In this document: positions 37,583-45,491 of the stretch, in pieces
How positions within the stretch are numbered: position 1 is the first letter of the stretch
Layout of the letters: every line of letters begins with the position of its first letter
DNA from: Pseudomonas lutea
GTDB taxonomy: Bacteria > Pseudomonadota > Gammaproteobacteria > Pseudomonadales > Pseudomonadaceae
Assembly: GCF_000759445.1 (NCBI RefSeq)
Contig: NZ_JRMB01000001.1
Coordinates: 1,054,001 to 1,118,000, forward strand
Length of the DNA: 64,000 nucleotides
Reading direction: 5' to 3'
Program-made: the position numbers and the translations under genes
The notes under the pieces: generated by a model
Databases searched by the model: none
Told to the model about the DNA's origin: nothing
What the model saw: the letters and a program-made list of their open reading frames with translations, nothing else

Positions 37583-39799
37583 TTATTGAGCGCGCGGCAC
37601 CGTGAAGCGGAACTCGCTGCCCACGCCGGGTTTACTGGCCGCGCTCAAGTCACCACCATGGGCCTTGACGATGCCACGCGAGATATAGAGTCCCAACCCC
37701 GTACCGCTCGGGTTGCCCTCGCGTATGCGCCAGTAGCGTTCAAATATGTGGGGTAACTGATCGGGCGCGATCCCGTTGCCGGAGTCCACGACCGTGACCA
37801 CGACGGTGTCGCCATCGGCCCTGGCATTGACGCTGACAGTGCCGGCCTTGGGGGTGAATTTGATCGCGTTGCCGACCAGGTTGGACAGCACCTGAAACAT
37901 GCGCTCGGGATCGGCGAACATCTTCAGCTCCGGCTCCGTGGTGAACGTCAGTTCGATGTACTTGTTCTGCGCCAGTGGCGAGAGCAGTGACCAGGTGTCT
38001 TCAAAAAACTGACTGACGTCCAGCGGCTGAACATCAATGGAGTAGCGACCGGCCTCGATCTTCGAGGTGTCGAGCAGGTCCTCCAACAGCCGCGTCATGC
38101 GCCCGGAGGCCCGTTGCAGCGTATCGATGGCCGAATTCAGGCGCTTGGAAGCCGGACTGGCATCGGCTGCGATCACACGCTGCATCATGCCGCACTGCAT
38201 GACGATAACCGTCAGCGGGCTGCGCAGGTCGTGGGACACCACGGCTACCAGCTCGTCGCGTGCGCGCACCGCGTCCTGCTCACGCAGCACCTGGCGCGAC
38301 AAATCGGCCTCCAGCGCCGAGCGACGCAGATCGGACGCCGCGTACACCTCCCCGGCATTCCAGGCCCGCGCGGTGCCATTGACTTGCTGTTTCCAGGCGG
38401 CGAAGGACTCGCGCGGCTGAAGCCGATCGTTGACGACCCGTTTGGACTTTTCCGGGTTGCCGCTCCAGTGAACGCTGTCTTTGACCTCGGCCCTGAACCA
38501 CAGCACCCCGTTAACCACCGGTTTGGGCAGACTGAACGCCAATAAGCCGCTTGCCACGTGCGGGTAAGCCTGCGCCGCCGGGAAGACTGCACCCAGGCTG
38601 CTGGATTCGAAAACCGGCTGCGGCCGGGTCAGCAGCCATTCCTGCAACGCCATCACTTGATCGGCTGTCGGGCATTGGCCTATCAGGTGCACTTGGCTGT
38701 CGACGATTACTGCCACGCCGCCGGCATCGACCAGTGTCAGCAAGGCCGAGGCGTTTTCCAGCAAGCCGTTGTAAACGTCCTCAGGCGCCTCGCTCATCGC
38801 CCGCGACAGTCGGTCGAGCATGTGGTGCTTGGCCAGTCGCTGGCGCTGAATGTGCTGGTCTTCAAGCAGGCTGATCTGCAGCGACAGCACCTGGCCGATG
38901 GTCTGGCAGGCCGAGCGCAGGGTATGCGATACCTGCAGCGGCTCGCGGTTGCCGCAGCTGATCAGGCCCCACAAGCGGTCGTCCTTGAGCAGCGAAATAC
39001 TCATCGAGGAGCGCACGCCCATGTTGAGCATGTACTGGCAGTGAATCGGCGACACGCTGCGCAACACGGCATGGCCCATGTCCAGCGGCTCACCGGTGTC
39101 CGGGCGCAGTGCCGGCAGCAGCGGCGACGGCACATAGGCGGCATCGGGAATAATGCGCAGCCAGTTCAGACGGTACAGCTCGCGGGCCTGCTGGGGTATG
39201 TCGGTGGCGGGGAAAAACAGGCCCTTGTAAGCGTCCATTTCCGGCGCGGCGGACTCGGCAATGACTTGGCCGTGGCCCTCCTCCTCGAAGCGGTAGATCA
39301 TCACGCGATCGTAGCCGGTCAACTCGCGGATTTCAGTGACGCTGATGGCGTACAGCTCATCCAGCGACTTGGCCGCTTGCAGGCGGCGCAGAGTGCGCGT
39401 CAGCCTGGAGCCCAGTCCATGCACGGCCGACTGGGGCGGCACCGGTTCCAGCTCCAGAAACAACAGGCCGTCGTGGCGATGCAACAGGCCGTCGAAAGCC
39501 TGCCCGCCGAACTGCATCGGCAAAGGGTCGATGCTCTCCAGGTCGGCGTGGCGCAGCGCTTCAACCAGACTGTCTGCCTGGGCGTCACCCAGCCAGCGCG
39601 CCAGCCCATCGCCGGGCTGGACTTCATGGCTAACGCCCAGCATCTCGCGCGCATTGGCGCTCACCTGCTGCACGGTCCAGTCGCTTTCCAGCAGCGTCAA
39701 CAGTGCGCCGTGGGGCTGTATCGCACCCGGGATACGGATGGGCTCGTTGGCGCAAGTGTCCAGCAGCGCATCCATGGTCTGCGTGTCGTTAAGCGTCAT
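37583..39799 (-). CDS. bphP: Bacteriophytochrome histidine kinase
   Basis: The 738-residue red/far-red photoreceptor has PAS-GAF-PHY sensory domains, then a histidine kinase. The bilin-attaching Cys16 is in DTCANEPIRIPGAIQPHG. The GAF signature FFPATDIPQQARELYRLNWL and HCQYMLNMGVRSSMSISLLK pack the biliverdin. The kinase has VVSHDLRSPLTVIVMQCGMM, NLVGNAIKFTPKAG, VVDSGNGIAPDQLP and GTGLGLYISRGIVKAHGG. Its start overlaps the end of the heme oxygenase gene by 11 bases, so chromophore and apoprotein are made together. No response regulator is attached or adjacent. Confidence 0.95.
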   Translation of the reverse strand: MTLNDTQTMDALLDTCANEPIRIPGAIQPHGALLTLLESDWTVQQVSANAREMLGVSHEVQPGDGLARWLGDAQADSLVEALRHADLESIDPLPMQFGGQAFDGLLHRHDGLLFLELEPVPPQSAVHGLGSRLTRTLRRLQAAKSLDELYAISVTEIRELTGYDRVMIYRFEEEGHGQVIAESAAPEMDAYKGLFFPATDIPQQARELYRLNWLRIIPDAAYVPSPLLPALRPDTGEPLDMGHAVLRSVSPIHCQYMLNMGVRSSMSISLLKDDRLWGLISCGNREPLQVSHTLRSACQTIGQVLSLQISLLEDQHIQRQRLAKHHMLDRLSRAMSEAPEDVYNGLLENASALLTLVDAGGVAVIVDSQVHLIGQCPTADQVMALQEWLLTRPQPVFESSSLGAVFPAAQAYPHVASGLLAFSLPKPVVNGVLWFRAEVKDSVHWSGNPEKSKRVVNDRLQPRESFAAWKQQVNGTARAWNAGEVYAASDLRRSALEADLSRQVLREQDAVRARDELVAVVSHDLRSPLTVIVMQCGMMQRVIAADASPASKRLNSAIDTLQRASGRMTRLLEDLLDTSKIEAGRYSIDVQPLDVSQFFEDTWSLLSPLAQNKYIELTFTTEPELKMFADPERMFQVLSNLVGNAIKFTPKAGTVSVNARADGDTVVVTVVDSGNGIAPDQLPHIFERYWRIREGNPSGTGLGLYISRGIVKAHGGDLSAASKPGVGSEFRFTVPRAQ

Positions 39800-40478
39800 T
39801 CAGCACTCCCGCGCGCTCCAGCCAGGTTTCAAAACATTCGAAAGTGAGGCAGGCCGATTGCGCGACCTCGGCGTTGTGCCGGGGCGAATCGAAATCTGCC
39901 AGCTGCCTGAGGAAGGTTTTCCACAAACGCCCGGTGTCCCGGCCATAGACGTCCAGAAACTCGCCGCCGCTTTCGGCATCAATGCCCAGCCTGTCCGCGA
40001 TGATCCGGCGCAGCACCTGCCCCCCCAGCGTAGCCCCTTCCATGACGTACATCACCCCGAACAACCGGGCGACGCTGTCGATCACAGGCAACTCGCTGCA
40101 TTGAGGCAAGTCTTGAATCTGCGCGTCAGTCAGGCCCATCGCGTGCAAGTCTTTGAGCAGCGCCGGGACCTTGTGGCGTGCGGGGTCCTGCACAAGCGAC
40201 GAGTGAGCCGGCTGAGCCGCGAAGAATTGATCGATCGAGCGTTGCAGCGGTGAATGGAAGCCGTAATAGGCCTGGATGATGTGCTGATAGGTGGGGAAAT
40301 CCAGGTCGGCATGGGTCAGTGGCAGCCTGGCTTCCAGCGCCCGATGCTGAGCGGCAGTCGCCGTGCGCAACTGCTGAAGAACGCTGGCCGTCGGCACCGG
40401 AACCAGGGCGGTGGTCAACTCAAGGGTGGTGTCGATCAAAGGCAAAGGTGTCCGGTCTGTGCAGACGTGCGTGAACAT
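39789..40478 (-). CDS. bphO: Biliverdin-producing heme oxygenase
   Basis: The 229-residue enzyme cleaves heme to biliverdin IX-alpha, the chromophore of the phytochrome encoded next. Seen are the proximal-His helix RTATAAQHRALEARLPL and the distal helix FGVMYVMEGATLGGQVLRRI with the flexible glycine pair. The N-terminus to about residue 30 is longer than usual for BphO, so an internal start near the codon for VPTASVLQQL is possible. The gene is upstream of, and overlaps, bphP. Confidence 0.92.
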   Translation of the reverse strand: MFTHVCTDRTPLPLIDTTLELTTALVPVPTASVLQQLRTATAAQHRALEARLPLTHADLDFPTYQHIIQAYYGFHSPLQRSIDQFFAAQPAHSSLVQDPARHKVPALLKDLHAMGLTDAQIQDLPQCSELPVIDSVARLFGVMYVMEGATLGGQVLRRIIADRLGIDAESGGEFLDVYGRDTGRLWKTFLRQLADFDSPRHNAEVAQSACLTFECFETWLERAGVLNDA

Positions 40479-40655
40479 GCGGCAGCCGCAGTTTCAAGGC
40501 AGTTGATGCGCGCACACTAATGGACGGGTGCCCGACTGTAAATATGGCGGACAGCTTAAAGGCGACGCCCGGCCAAACGGCAGGTTTCGGCTCTGTTGCA
40601 TGAAAGATCGGCAGTATCCCGGCGAAACTCGGTCCTTGTGGCTGAGTGCAGCCCT

Positions 40656-40736
40656 GCAGGAGCCGGCGTGCTGGCGAACGCGGGGACTATTCGCTGCCGT
40701 GGCGTCGGGCGCGTTCGCCAGCACGTTGGCTCCTAC
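40656..40736. repeat. REP-type inverted pair
   Basis: CAGGAGCCGGCGTGCTGGCG (from 40657) and its inverse CGCCAGCACGTTGGCTCCTA (ending about 40735) frame GGGACTATTCGCTGCCG. It resembles the GTAGGAGCCGGCTTGCTGGC family with diverged arms. The gap 40479-40791 between bphO and the T6SS locus holds nothing else I can support. Confidence 0.75.
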
Positions 40737-40791
40737 GGACCGCGGCACCCTATGACCGCCGCCGTACTGTGGCTGGCGTGAATCGCGTACC

Positions 40792-41529
40792 TCAGCTTCC
40801 GGTAAAGGCGGCAAGCAAAACCAGCAGGGCCGATCCCAGGCATGCCAGCCACGCCAGCCCTCGCCTGTTCGCGGCAGGCTTGGTATCTGGCCGCCTGGCG
40901 CTTTTAATCTCCCGCCCCATTCCCGGCACTGCGGGATGCTCGGCGGCGTGTGCATCCGGCGGCTTGATCGAGGCGCCAGCCCCTCGCCGCGCCTGCTCAC
41001 GGGCATCACGTTCTATGCGGCACGCCAGTCGCGCAATCTGTTGGCGCAGGCCATCCAGCGGGTTGACAGTATCCGCAGGCTGGCCGACCAGCCTCAGGTG
41101 CAAATGCGCCAGCTGCCGTTCGATCAGGCCAAGGCGCGGCAGATCGTGCGCGTCCAGTGCTGTACTTCGCAGCGCCCCCTGCAACAGAACATTTAGCCGC
41201 CTGAGTATGTCCGCCCGCGCCGACAGGCCACGCGGCCAGGGATTGGCGCCCGCCGCCACCAGCGTCTCGATCACGTTGAGGCCTTGCACCAGCCCGTCGA
41301 GGCCGTCCAGGTGACTGCGCGCAAGTACATACCACGCGGCCGATTGCAGGTCCGCGCCGTTGCAGGCAAAGAGCCTGAGGCAGCGCTGTTCTACGCAGCG
41401 CCATTGCACATCAGGACACGCAGGGTGACCGAGCTTGGCCATTTCCGCGCACAGCGCCTGGTACTCCGGCAGCCCGCGTGGATCAGCGCCTGCGACGGTG
41501 CGCAGTTCAGCGTTTTCGATCACGTTCAC
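40792..41529 (-). CDS. VasL-like/TssA-related T6SS protein with ImpA N-terminal domain
   Basis: The 245-residue protein has an ImpA/TssA N-terminal domain (GLPEYQALCAEMAKLGHPAC, LARSHLDGLDGLVQGLNVIE, GANPWPRGLSARADILRRLN) and a single membrane helix at the C-terminus (GLAWLACLGSALLVLLAAFT). Family members with a membrane anchor (VasL-type) are distinct from the cytosolic TssA that primes sheath assembly. In other T6SS a membrane-linked TssA relative limits or stabilises sheath extension. It is the last gene of the leftward T6SS unit, 11 bp after tssE. Confidence 0.82.
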   Translation of the reverse strand: MNVIENAELRTVAGADPRGLPEYQALCAEMAKLGHPACPDVQWRCVEQRCLRLFACNGADLQSAAWYVLARSHLDGLDGLVQGLNVIETLVAAGANPWPRGLSARADILRRLNVLLQGALRSTALDAHDLPRLGLIERQLAHLHLRLVGQPADTVNPLDGLRQQIARLACRIERDAREQARRGAGASIKPPDAHAAEHPAVPGMGREIKSARRPDTKPAANRRGLAWLACLGSALLVLLAAFTGS

Positions 41530-41540
41530 CTCCTTGCTCC

Positions 41541-41981
41541 TCAGCAGCGCTGCTGCAGGTCATGGCGCTTGAGGTGGCGTACCACAGCGCGCCCCTCCGG
41601 GCTCAAGGTCGTGCCGAACGTCGCGGTGCGTTCGCCATGCAGCGTCGCCTCCAGGGCATAGACCAGATGCCCCGGCTGGGTCTGCGGCAAGAGCTCAATG
41701 TGCAGCGACACCAGACGCGGCTCGTATTTAAGCAAGGTGTCGGCGATGGTGCGCATCAGCCCATGGGCGGCAGACGGCAGGTCCTCGAGCACGGTGGCCA
41801 TGTCAGGCAAACCGAAATCGGGCAGATGCGCCAGCGTGCCCGCCCGGCTATTGAGGATGCGCTGAAGGTTATCCAGCACCGAAAGCACGTACTGGTCGTC
41901 TTCAGTCACCTGATGCAGGTCGAGTTCGCCACTGAAATTCTGCAGCAGCGTCTCGTACAGCGAGGGGTTGAGTGCAGCCAT
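41541..41981 (-). CDS. tssE: T6SS baseplate subunit TssE
   Basis: The 146-residue protein belongs to the gp25/GPW lysozyme-like family that joins sheath to baseplate. Seen are SLYETLLQNFSGELDLHQVT, VLDNLQRILNSRAGTLAHLP, DFGLPDM and the C-terminal GRAVVRHLK. The 'NSR.G....P.FGLPD' box is diagnostic. It follows tssJ by two bases and precedes the VasL-like gene. The length is standard. Confidence 0.92.
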   Translation of the reverse strand: MAALNPSLYETLLQNFSGELDLHQVTEDDQYVLSVLDNLQRILNSRAGTLAHLPDFGLPDMATVLEDLPSAAHGLMRTIADTLLKYEPRLVSLHIELLPQTQPGHLVYALEATLHGERTATFGTTLSPEGRAVVRHLKRHDLQQRC

Positions 41982-41983
41982 GG

Positions 41984-42520
41984 TCAGTCCTCGGCCAACG
42001 GCCGCAACGTCAAGCGGTTGCCACTCAGTTCGATCACCCGGGGCCGCTCGGCATCAAGGTCGTCGCGTTTGAACACCAGCCGCCAGTCGTTGCGCTGCGC
42101 ATCGGGCTCGCGGAACAAACCGACCGCGGCAATGACAGCAGCGTTCTCGTCCAGCGGCACATCCAGCTGCGCGCCCTCCCCGGGCCTGACGACCACCGAG
42201 CGCTGGTCCAGCAGGTCGCTGCCGAGCACGCGCTGGGCATCGCGCAGCAGATCATCGTAACTGGCGTTATTGACCGAGGCACCGTCGCGCAGCTGATACA
42301 CCCGCACCATGACCGGCACCGAGAGCGCGCGCATGTCGGTGCCTTCGGTGTTCAAGGCCATTCGCCCGTCGAAGTCCAGCCGCAGCGTGCGCAATTGCTT
42401 GTGGAAGATCGAGTCGGCGAGCGAAGCAGAGGATTCGGACACGCTTTGCGTCATCCCGCAGCCGCTGATGAGAAGCCCGAGGGCAAGCATGGGCAACGCG
42501 CTAAATATGGATCGAGACAT
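41984..42520 (-). CDS. tssJ: T6SS outer-membrane lipoprotein TssJ
   Basis: The 178-residue lipoprotein has signal SIFSALPMLALGLLISGC with the lipobox cysteine at about residue 20. The mature transthyretin-like sandwich is typical of TssJ: VPVMVRVYQLRDGASVNNAS, YDDLLRDAQRVLGSDLLDQR, and AAVGLFREPDAQRNDWRLVF. It anchors TssM to the outer membrane. The ATG at 42520 is used because the signal peptide starts there; upstream codons belong to another frame inside tssG and include the tssG hexamer repeat read as QTQTQT. It overlaps the 3' end of tssG by 20 bases. Confidence 0.93.
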   Translation of the reverse strand: MSRSIFSALPMLALGLLISGCGMTQSVSESSASLADSIFHKQLRTLRLDFDGRMALNTEGTDMRALSVPVMVRVYQLRDGASVNNASYDDLLRDAQRVLGSDLLDQRSVVVRPGEGAQLDVPLDENAAVIAAVGLFREPDAQRNDWRLVFKRDDLDAERPRVIELSGNRLTLRPLAED

Positions 42521-43736
42521 AGAGAGGTATTCCTTCCAGAGTTCGGGGTTTGAGGCCCTTGTAACGACCCAGGTAGATCGTGACTGTTGTGGGGGAGAAG
42601 GCGCGGGATGGATCCGGGTCTGGGTCTGGGTCTGGGTCTGGGTATGGCCTGGGGATTGGGTCAGGAGATGTTTGCGGGGCCGAGTCATCTGCCGAATCAA
42701 TCTCTGAGCCCGGTTCATGAAGGTGGACCGGGGTTGCTTGCCCGGTTGACCGGCACTGCAGCGCAAGGCTGGCGGTCATGCCCAGCAGCACGCCTGCGCC
42801 GCTCAACACTGACGGTGGCAGGCAGGCGACGGGCAGCGACAGGTGCAAGCGCACCGTGCAGCGCCAGCCCAGATACACCTGCAACAGCACCAGCAAGTCG
42901 CGGCGCAACGTGCCACCGGGCAACCAGTTGCGGGCCTCGTGGTGGTCGGCGGTGAATAACGTCAGCAGCAACTCGCTGTTGACGTCCCAACCGACGCGGC
43001 CCAATGGTGTGTTCTGGGAGAGGCTCACCGGGCGCGCCGCCGACAAGCTGGCGGGTGCCGCCAATGTAATACTCAGCGGCCAGTGCGGCGCGGTCGTCGC
43101 CTGAGTACGCGCAGCCAGCACCCGCACCAGGGCGGTGATGCCTTCTGCGTTGCGGGTCGGCAAACGCATGATGCCCAGCAGTGCGAGAAACCGCGACAGC
43201 GGCGTTTCCACGCGTTTGGCCGTGCCGGGAATGCCCAACCCGATCAACCCGAACAGGCATTGAGAAGTGGCATCCACGCCGCCGCTGGCGAACGACGCCG
43301 GGTAGGAATACTTGCGCCAGATCCGGTAGTACTGGGTGAATATCCGGTGGTTGAAGACGTCGAGAAACGCCTCCAGGGCCTCATGGCCTTCACGTCGCTG
43401 GGCAATGTCGTCCAGATAACGGGTCGGGAGCGGCGAATCCACGCCGTACAGCCCCAGCACCCGCGTGCGCACGGTCGCGGGCAGCGCACTGTTCTGCGAC
43501 GGCCATTCAAGCCCTTTCAGTTCGCTGGCCGGAAAGCCCATTCCGGGATCGGGGCGAAAGCGCACCAGGTCGTCGGCCGGGCGTTCGGAACTGCCCAAGG
43601 GCGGCTGGCCAGGCGCCGCGTCTTCAACCAGTTGGCAGAAGCGGTAAACGTTCGCCTCAGCCACCCGGCCGCGCAGCGCGTCAAGGAGTACCGCGACGGT
43701 CAGCCGGGGATCCGCTGGCTGTGGTTTTCGCTCCAT
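42501..43736 (-). CDS. tssG: T6SS baseplate subunit TssG with Pro-Asp repeat insertion
   Basis: The 411-residue TssG has the family markers RFRPDPGMGFPASEL, QYYRIWRKYSYPASF and FLALLGIMRLPTRNAEGITA. It is longer than the usual ~330-350 residues. The extra length includes a low-complexity stretch at about 360-385 with PYPDPDPDPDPDPSRAF, encoded by a hexamer (GGGTCT on the + strand) repeated from 42616 to 42645. TssG is part of the baseplate wedge with TssF and TssE. It overlaps tssF by 37 bases upstream and tssJ by 20 downstream. Confidence 0.9.
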   Translation of the reverse strand: MERKPQPADPRLTVAVLLDALRGRVAEANVYRFCQLVEDAAPGQPPLGSSERPADDLVRFRPDPGMGFPASELKGLEWPSQNSALPATVRTRVLGLYGVDSPLPTRYLDDIAQRREGHEALEAFLDVFNHRIFTQYYRIWRKYSYPASFASGGVDATSQCLFGLIGLGIPGTAKRVETPLSRFLALLGIMRLPTRNAEGITALVRVLAARTQATTAPHWPLSITLAAPASLSAARPVSLSQNTPLGRVGWDVNSELLLTLFTADHHEARNWLPGGTLRRDLLVLLQVYLGWRCTVRLHLSLPVACLPPSVLSGAGVLLGMTASLALQCRSTGQATPVHLHEPGSEIDSADDSAPQTSPDPIPRPYPDPDPDPDPDPSRAFSPTTVTIYLGRYKGLKPRTLEGIPLYVSIHI

Positions 43737-45469
43737 CGCAGGCTCCTCCCGGTCGGTTGCAGCACCAGAGTGACCTGAGTGAACAAGTGAATGTCCGCGT
43801 ACAGCGCAAAGAACCGATTAAGCATTTCGCCAAACAGGCAGATGTCGCCCTGGCCACCGAAGCCGTCGGCGTCCAGCGTGATCTGGATGTCCACGCCGCG
43901 CAGCAGAAAGCCCTTTTCGAAGCGCTGAATCAGGTGGTGGCTGACCTCGACAATGGCTTCCAGGCGACGTCGATTCAGCTCGCTGCCCGTCCAGTCGTAG
44001 AGCGCCAGAGTGCCGCGCAGCACTTCGGCGTTGTCGAGCATGGGCAAAAACGTGGAGCCCAGATGGCTCAATATCCGCCAGTGGAAGCGGTCGCGGCTGG
44101 GCGGGTACAACGGCAGCGTCGGCGCGCAAAGGTTACGCACGCGCAGACCGACCTGGATCGAGTGCAGCGGTGTGTCGAGCACCGTGCTTTGCAAGGCCTT
44201 GCGCGGCAACTGGCCGTTGGTGCCGGTCAGGCGCAGCGACAGACAGGGGCGCTGGCTGAGCCGGTCGACGTCCGCGCCCTCTCCGCCCAGGATCAGCCAG
44301 GTGTCATGCAGGCCATTGGGCCCGCGTTTGAGGCGAGTATGAAAGTAGCGTTCAGGGGCCTCGTCGTGCAGCATGCCGCCCTTGTGCCGGAAGCTAGAAA
44401 ACGGCACGTACTCCTCGCGGCCCGAATCTCGGGATGCAGTCACCCGATCAACCGAGTAAATCTCGGTATGTCCGTCCTGCAAGCGCATGGGGCGCAGCAG
44501 GTAGTCGGTCTGCAGCGGGTCCAGCGTAAGCGGGTCGGCCTCAAGCGCAAACAGATTGATCACCGGCACGGCGTGCAGGCGCATGTGCTCGGTGCTCAGG
44601 GCGAACGCATGGGGCCAGGCTTCGCCCAACACCACGTCGAGTTCGATCCACGCCGCACCGGGGGTGATGTTCATCTGCTCCAGCCCGCACAGCGTCACGA
44701 ACATGAATTTCTCGCGAAAACTGAAGTACTCCAGCAACAGCTGATAGCCGCTGAACGCACTGTCGCCCTTGGGCCAGAGCTGGTCCTCCTCGCGAAAGCC
44801 CTTTGCCGCGAAGTGCCCTTGCAACGGCTGACGTTGCGCATCGGTCGACTGGCGCACGTACATCGCCTGAGCGCCGAGTGTCAGCGCGTTGTGCAAAGCG
44901 TTGGCCACGGCGGGAGCGGCGTTGAGGTACAGCGGAATACGGCGCAGGTCCATCTCCCCCCACTGACTCAACGCACCGCAGGAAAAACGCAGGCGGATTA
45001 CCGAGCGACCGTCCGGTTCCTGCGCCAGCCTCACGAAATCCAGCGTCAGCGGGCGCAGGATCAAATCCTGCGTGGTGGTGTAGCTGCACCGCGTGCGCTG
45101 CGGTCCGATGGGCTGCGACTGGATTTCGAAGCCGGTGGCAACGGTCTCGCTCTGCTTCATCTGATTTACGTCGGGCTGCAGTTCGACGATCGACAGCGAT
45201 GGAATGGTGCGCAGGTAATGCGGCCACAACAGGCTGACAAGGCCTTCGGTCAACTCCGGCAGGTCATCGTCGAGCTTTTCCCGCAGCCGTCCCATCAGGA
45301 AGGCAAAGCCTTCGAACAGCCGCTCAACGTAAGGGTCGTGGGCGCCGGGTTTGTCCAGATTCAGCGAGGCGGCGCGGTCGGGGAATGCTTTGGCGAACTC
45401 CTGACCGGCCTCGCGCAGGTAACGCATTTCCGCGTCGAAATATTGCAGGGTGAGATTGTCCTGGTTCAA
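43700..45469 (-). CDS. tssF: T6SS baseplate subunit TssF
   Basis: The 589-residue wedge protein matches TssF throughout: YFDAEMRYLREAGQEFAKAF, DPYVERLFEGFAFLMGRLRE, KLDDDLPELTEGLVSLLWPH and YLRTIPSLSIVELQPD, and near the end VSHHLIQRFEKGFLLRGVDI and CLFGEMLNRFFALYADIHLF. Two copies of TssF and one of TssG form each baseplate wedge. The length is standard. It lies 22 bp after tssA and overlaps tssG. Confidence 0.95.
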   Translation of the reverse strand: MNQDNLTLQYFDAEMRYLREAGQEFAKAFPDRAASLNLDKPGAHDPYVERLFEGFAFLMGRLREKLDDDLPELTEGLVSLLWPHYLRTIPSLSIVELQPDVNQMKQSETVATGFEIQSQPIGPQRTRCSYTTTQDLILRPLTLDFVRLAQEPDGRSVIRLRFSCGALSQWGEMDLRRIPLYLNAAPAVANALHNALTLGAQAMYVRQSTDAQRQPLQGHFAAKGFREEDQLWPKGDSAFSGYQLLLEYFSFREKFMFVTLCGLEQMNITPGAAWIELDVVLGEAWPHAFALSTEHMRLHAVPVINLFALEADPLTLDPLQTDYLLRPMRLQDGHTEIYSVDRVTASRDSGREEYVPFSSFRHKGGMLHDEAPERYFHTRLKRGPNGLHDTWLILGGEGADVDRLSQRPCLSLRLTGTNGQLPRKALQSTVLDTPLHSIQVGLRVRNLCAPTLPLYPPSRDRFHWRILSHLGSTFLPMLDNAEVLRGTLALYDWTGSELNRRRLEAIVEVSHHLIQRFEKGFLLRGVDIQITLDADGFGGQGDICLFGEMLNRFFALYADIHLFTQVTLVLQPTGRSLRWSENHSQRIPG

Positions 45470-45491
45470 AGATACCTCCTGGTCATAGGTT

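Noticed and set aside
42521..42766. N-terminal extension of TssJ with a Gln-Thr repeat
   Set aside because: The lipoprotein signal peptide starts at 42520; the upstream part is the tssG microsatellite read in another frame.
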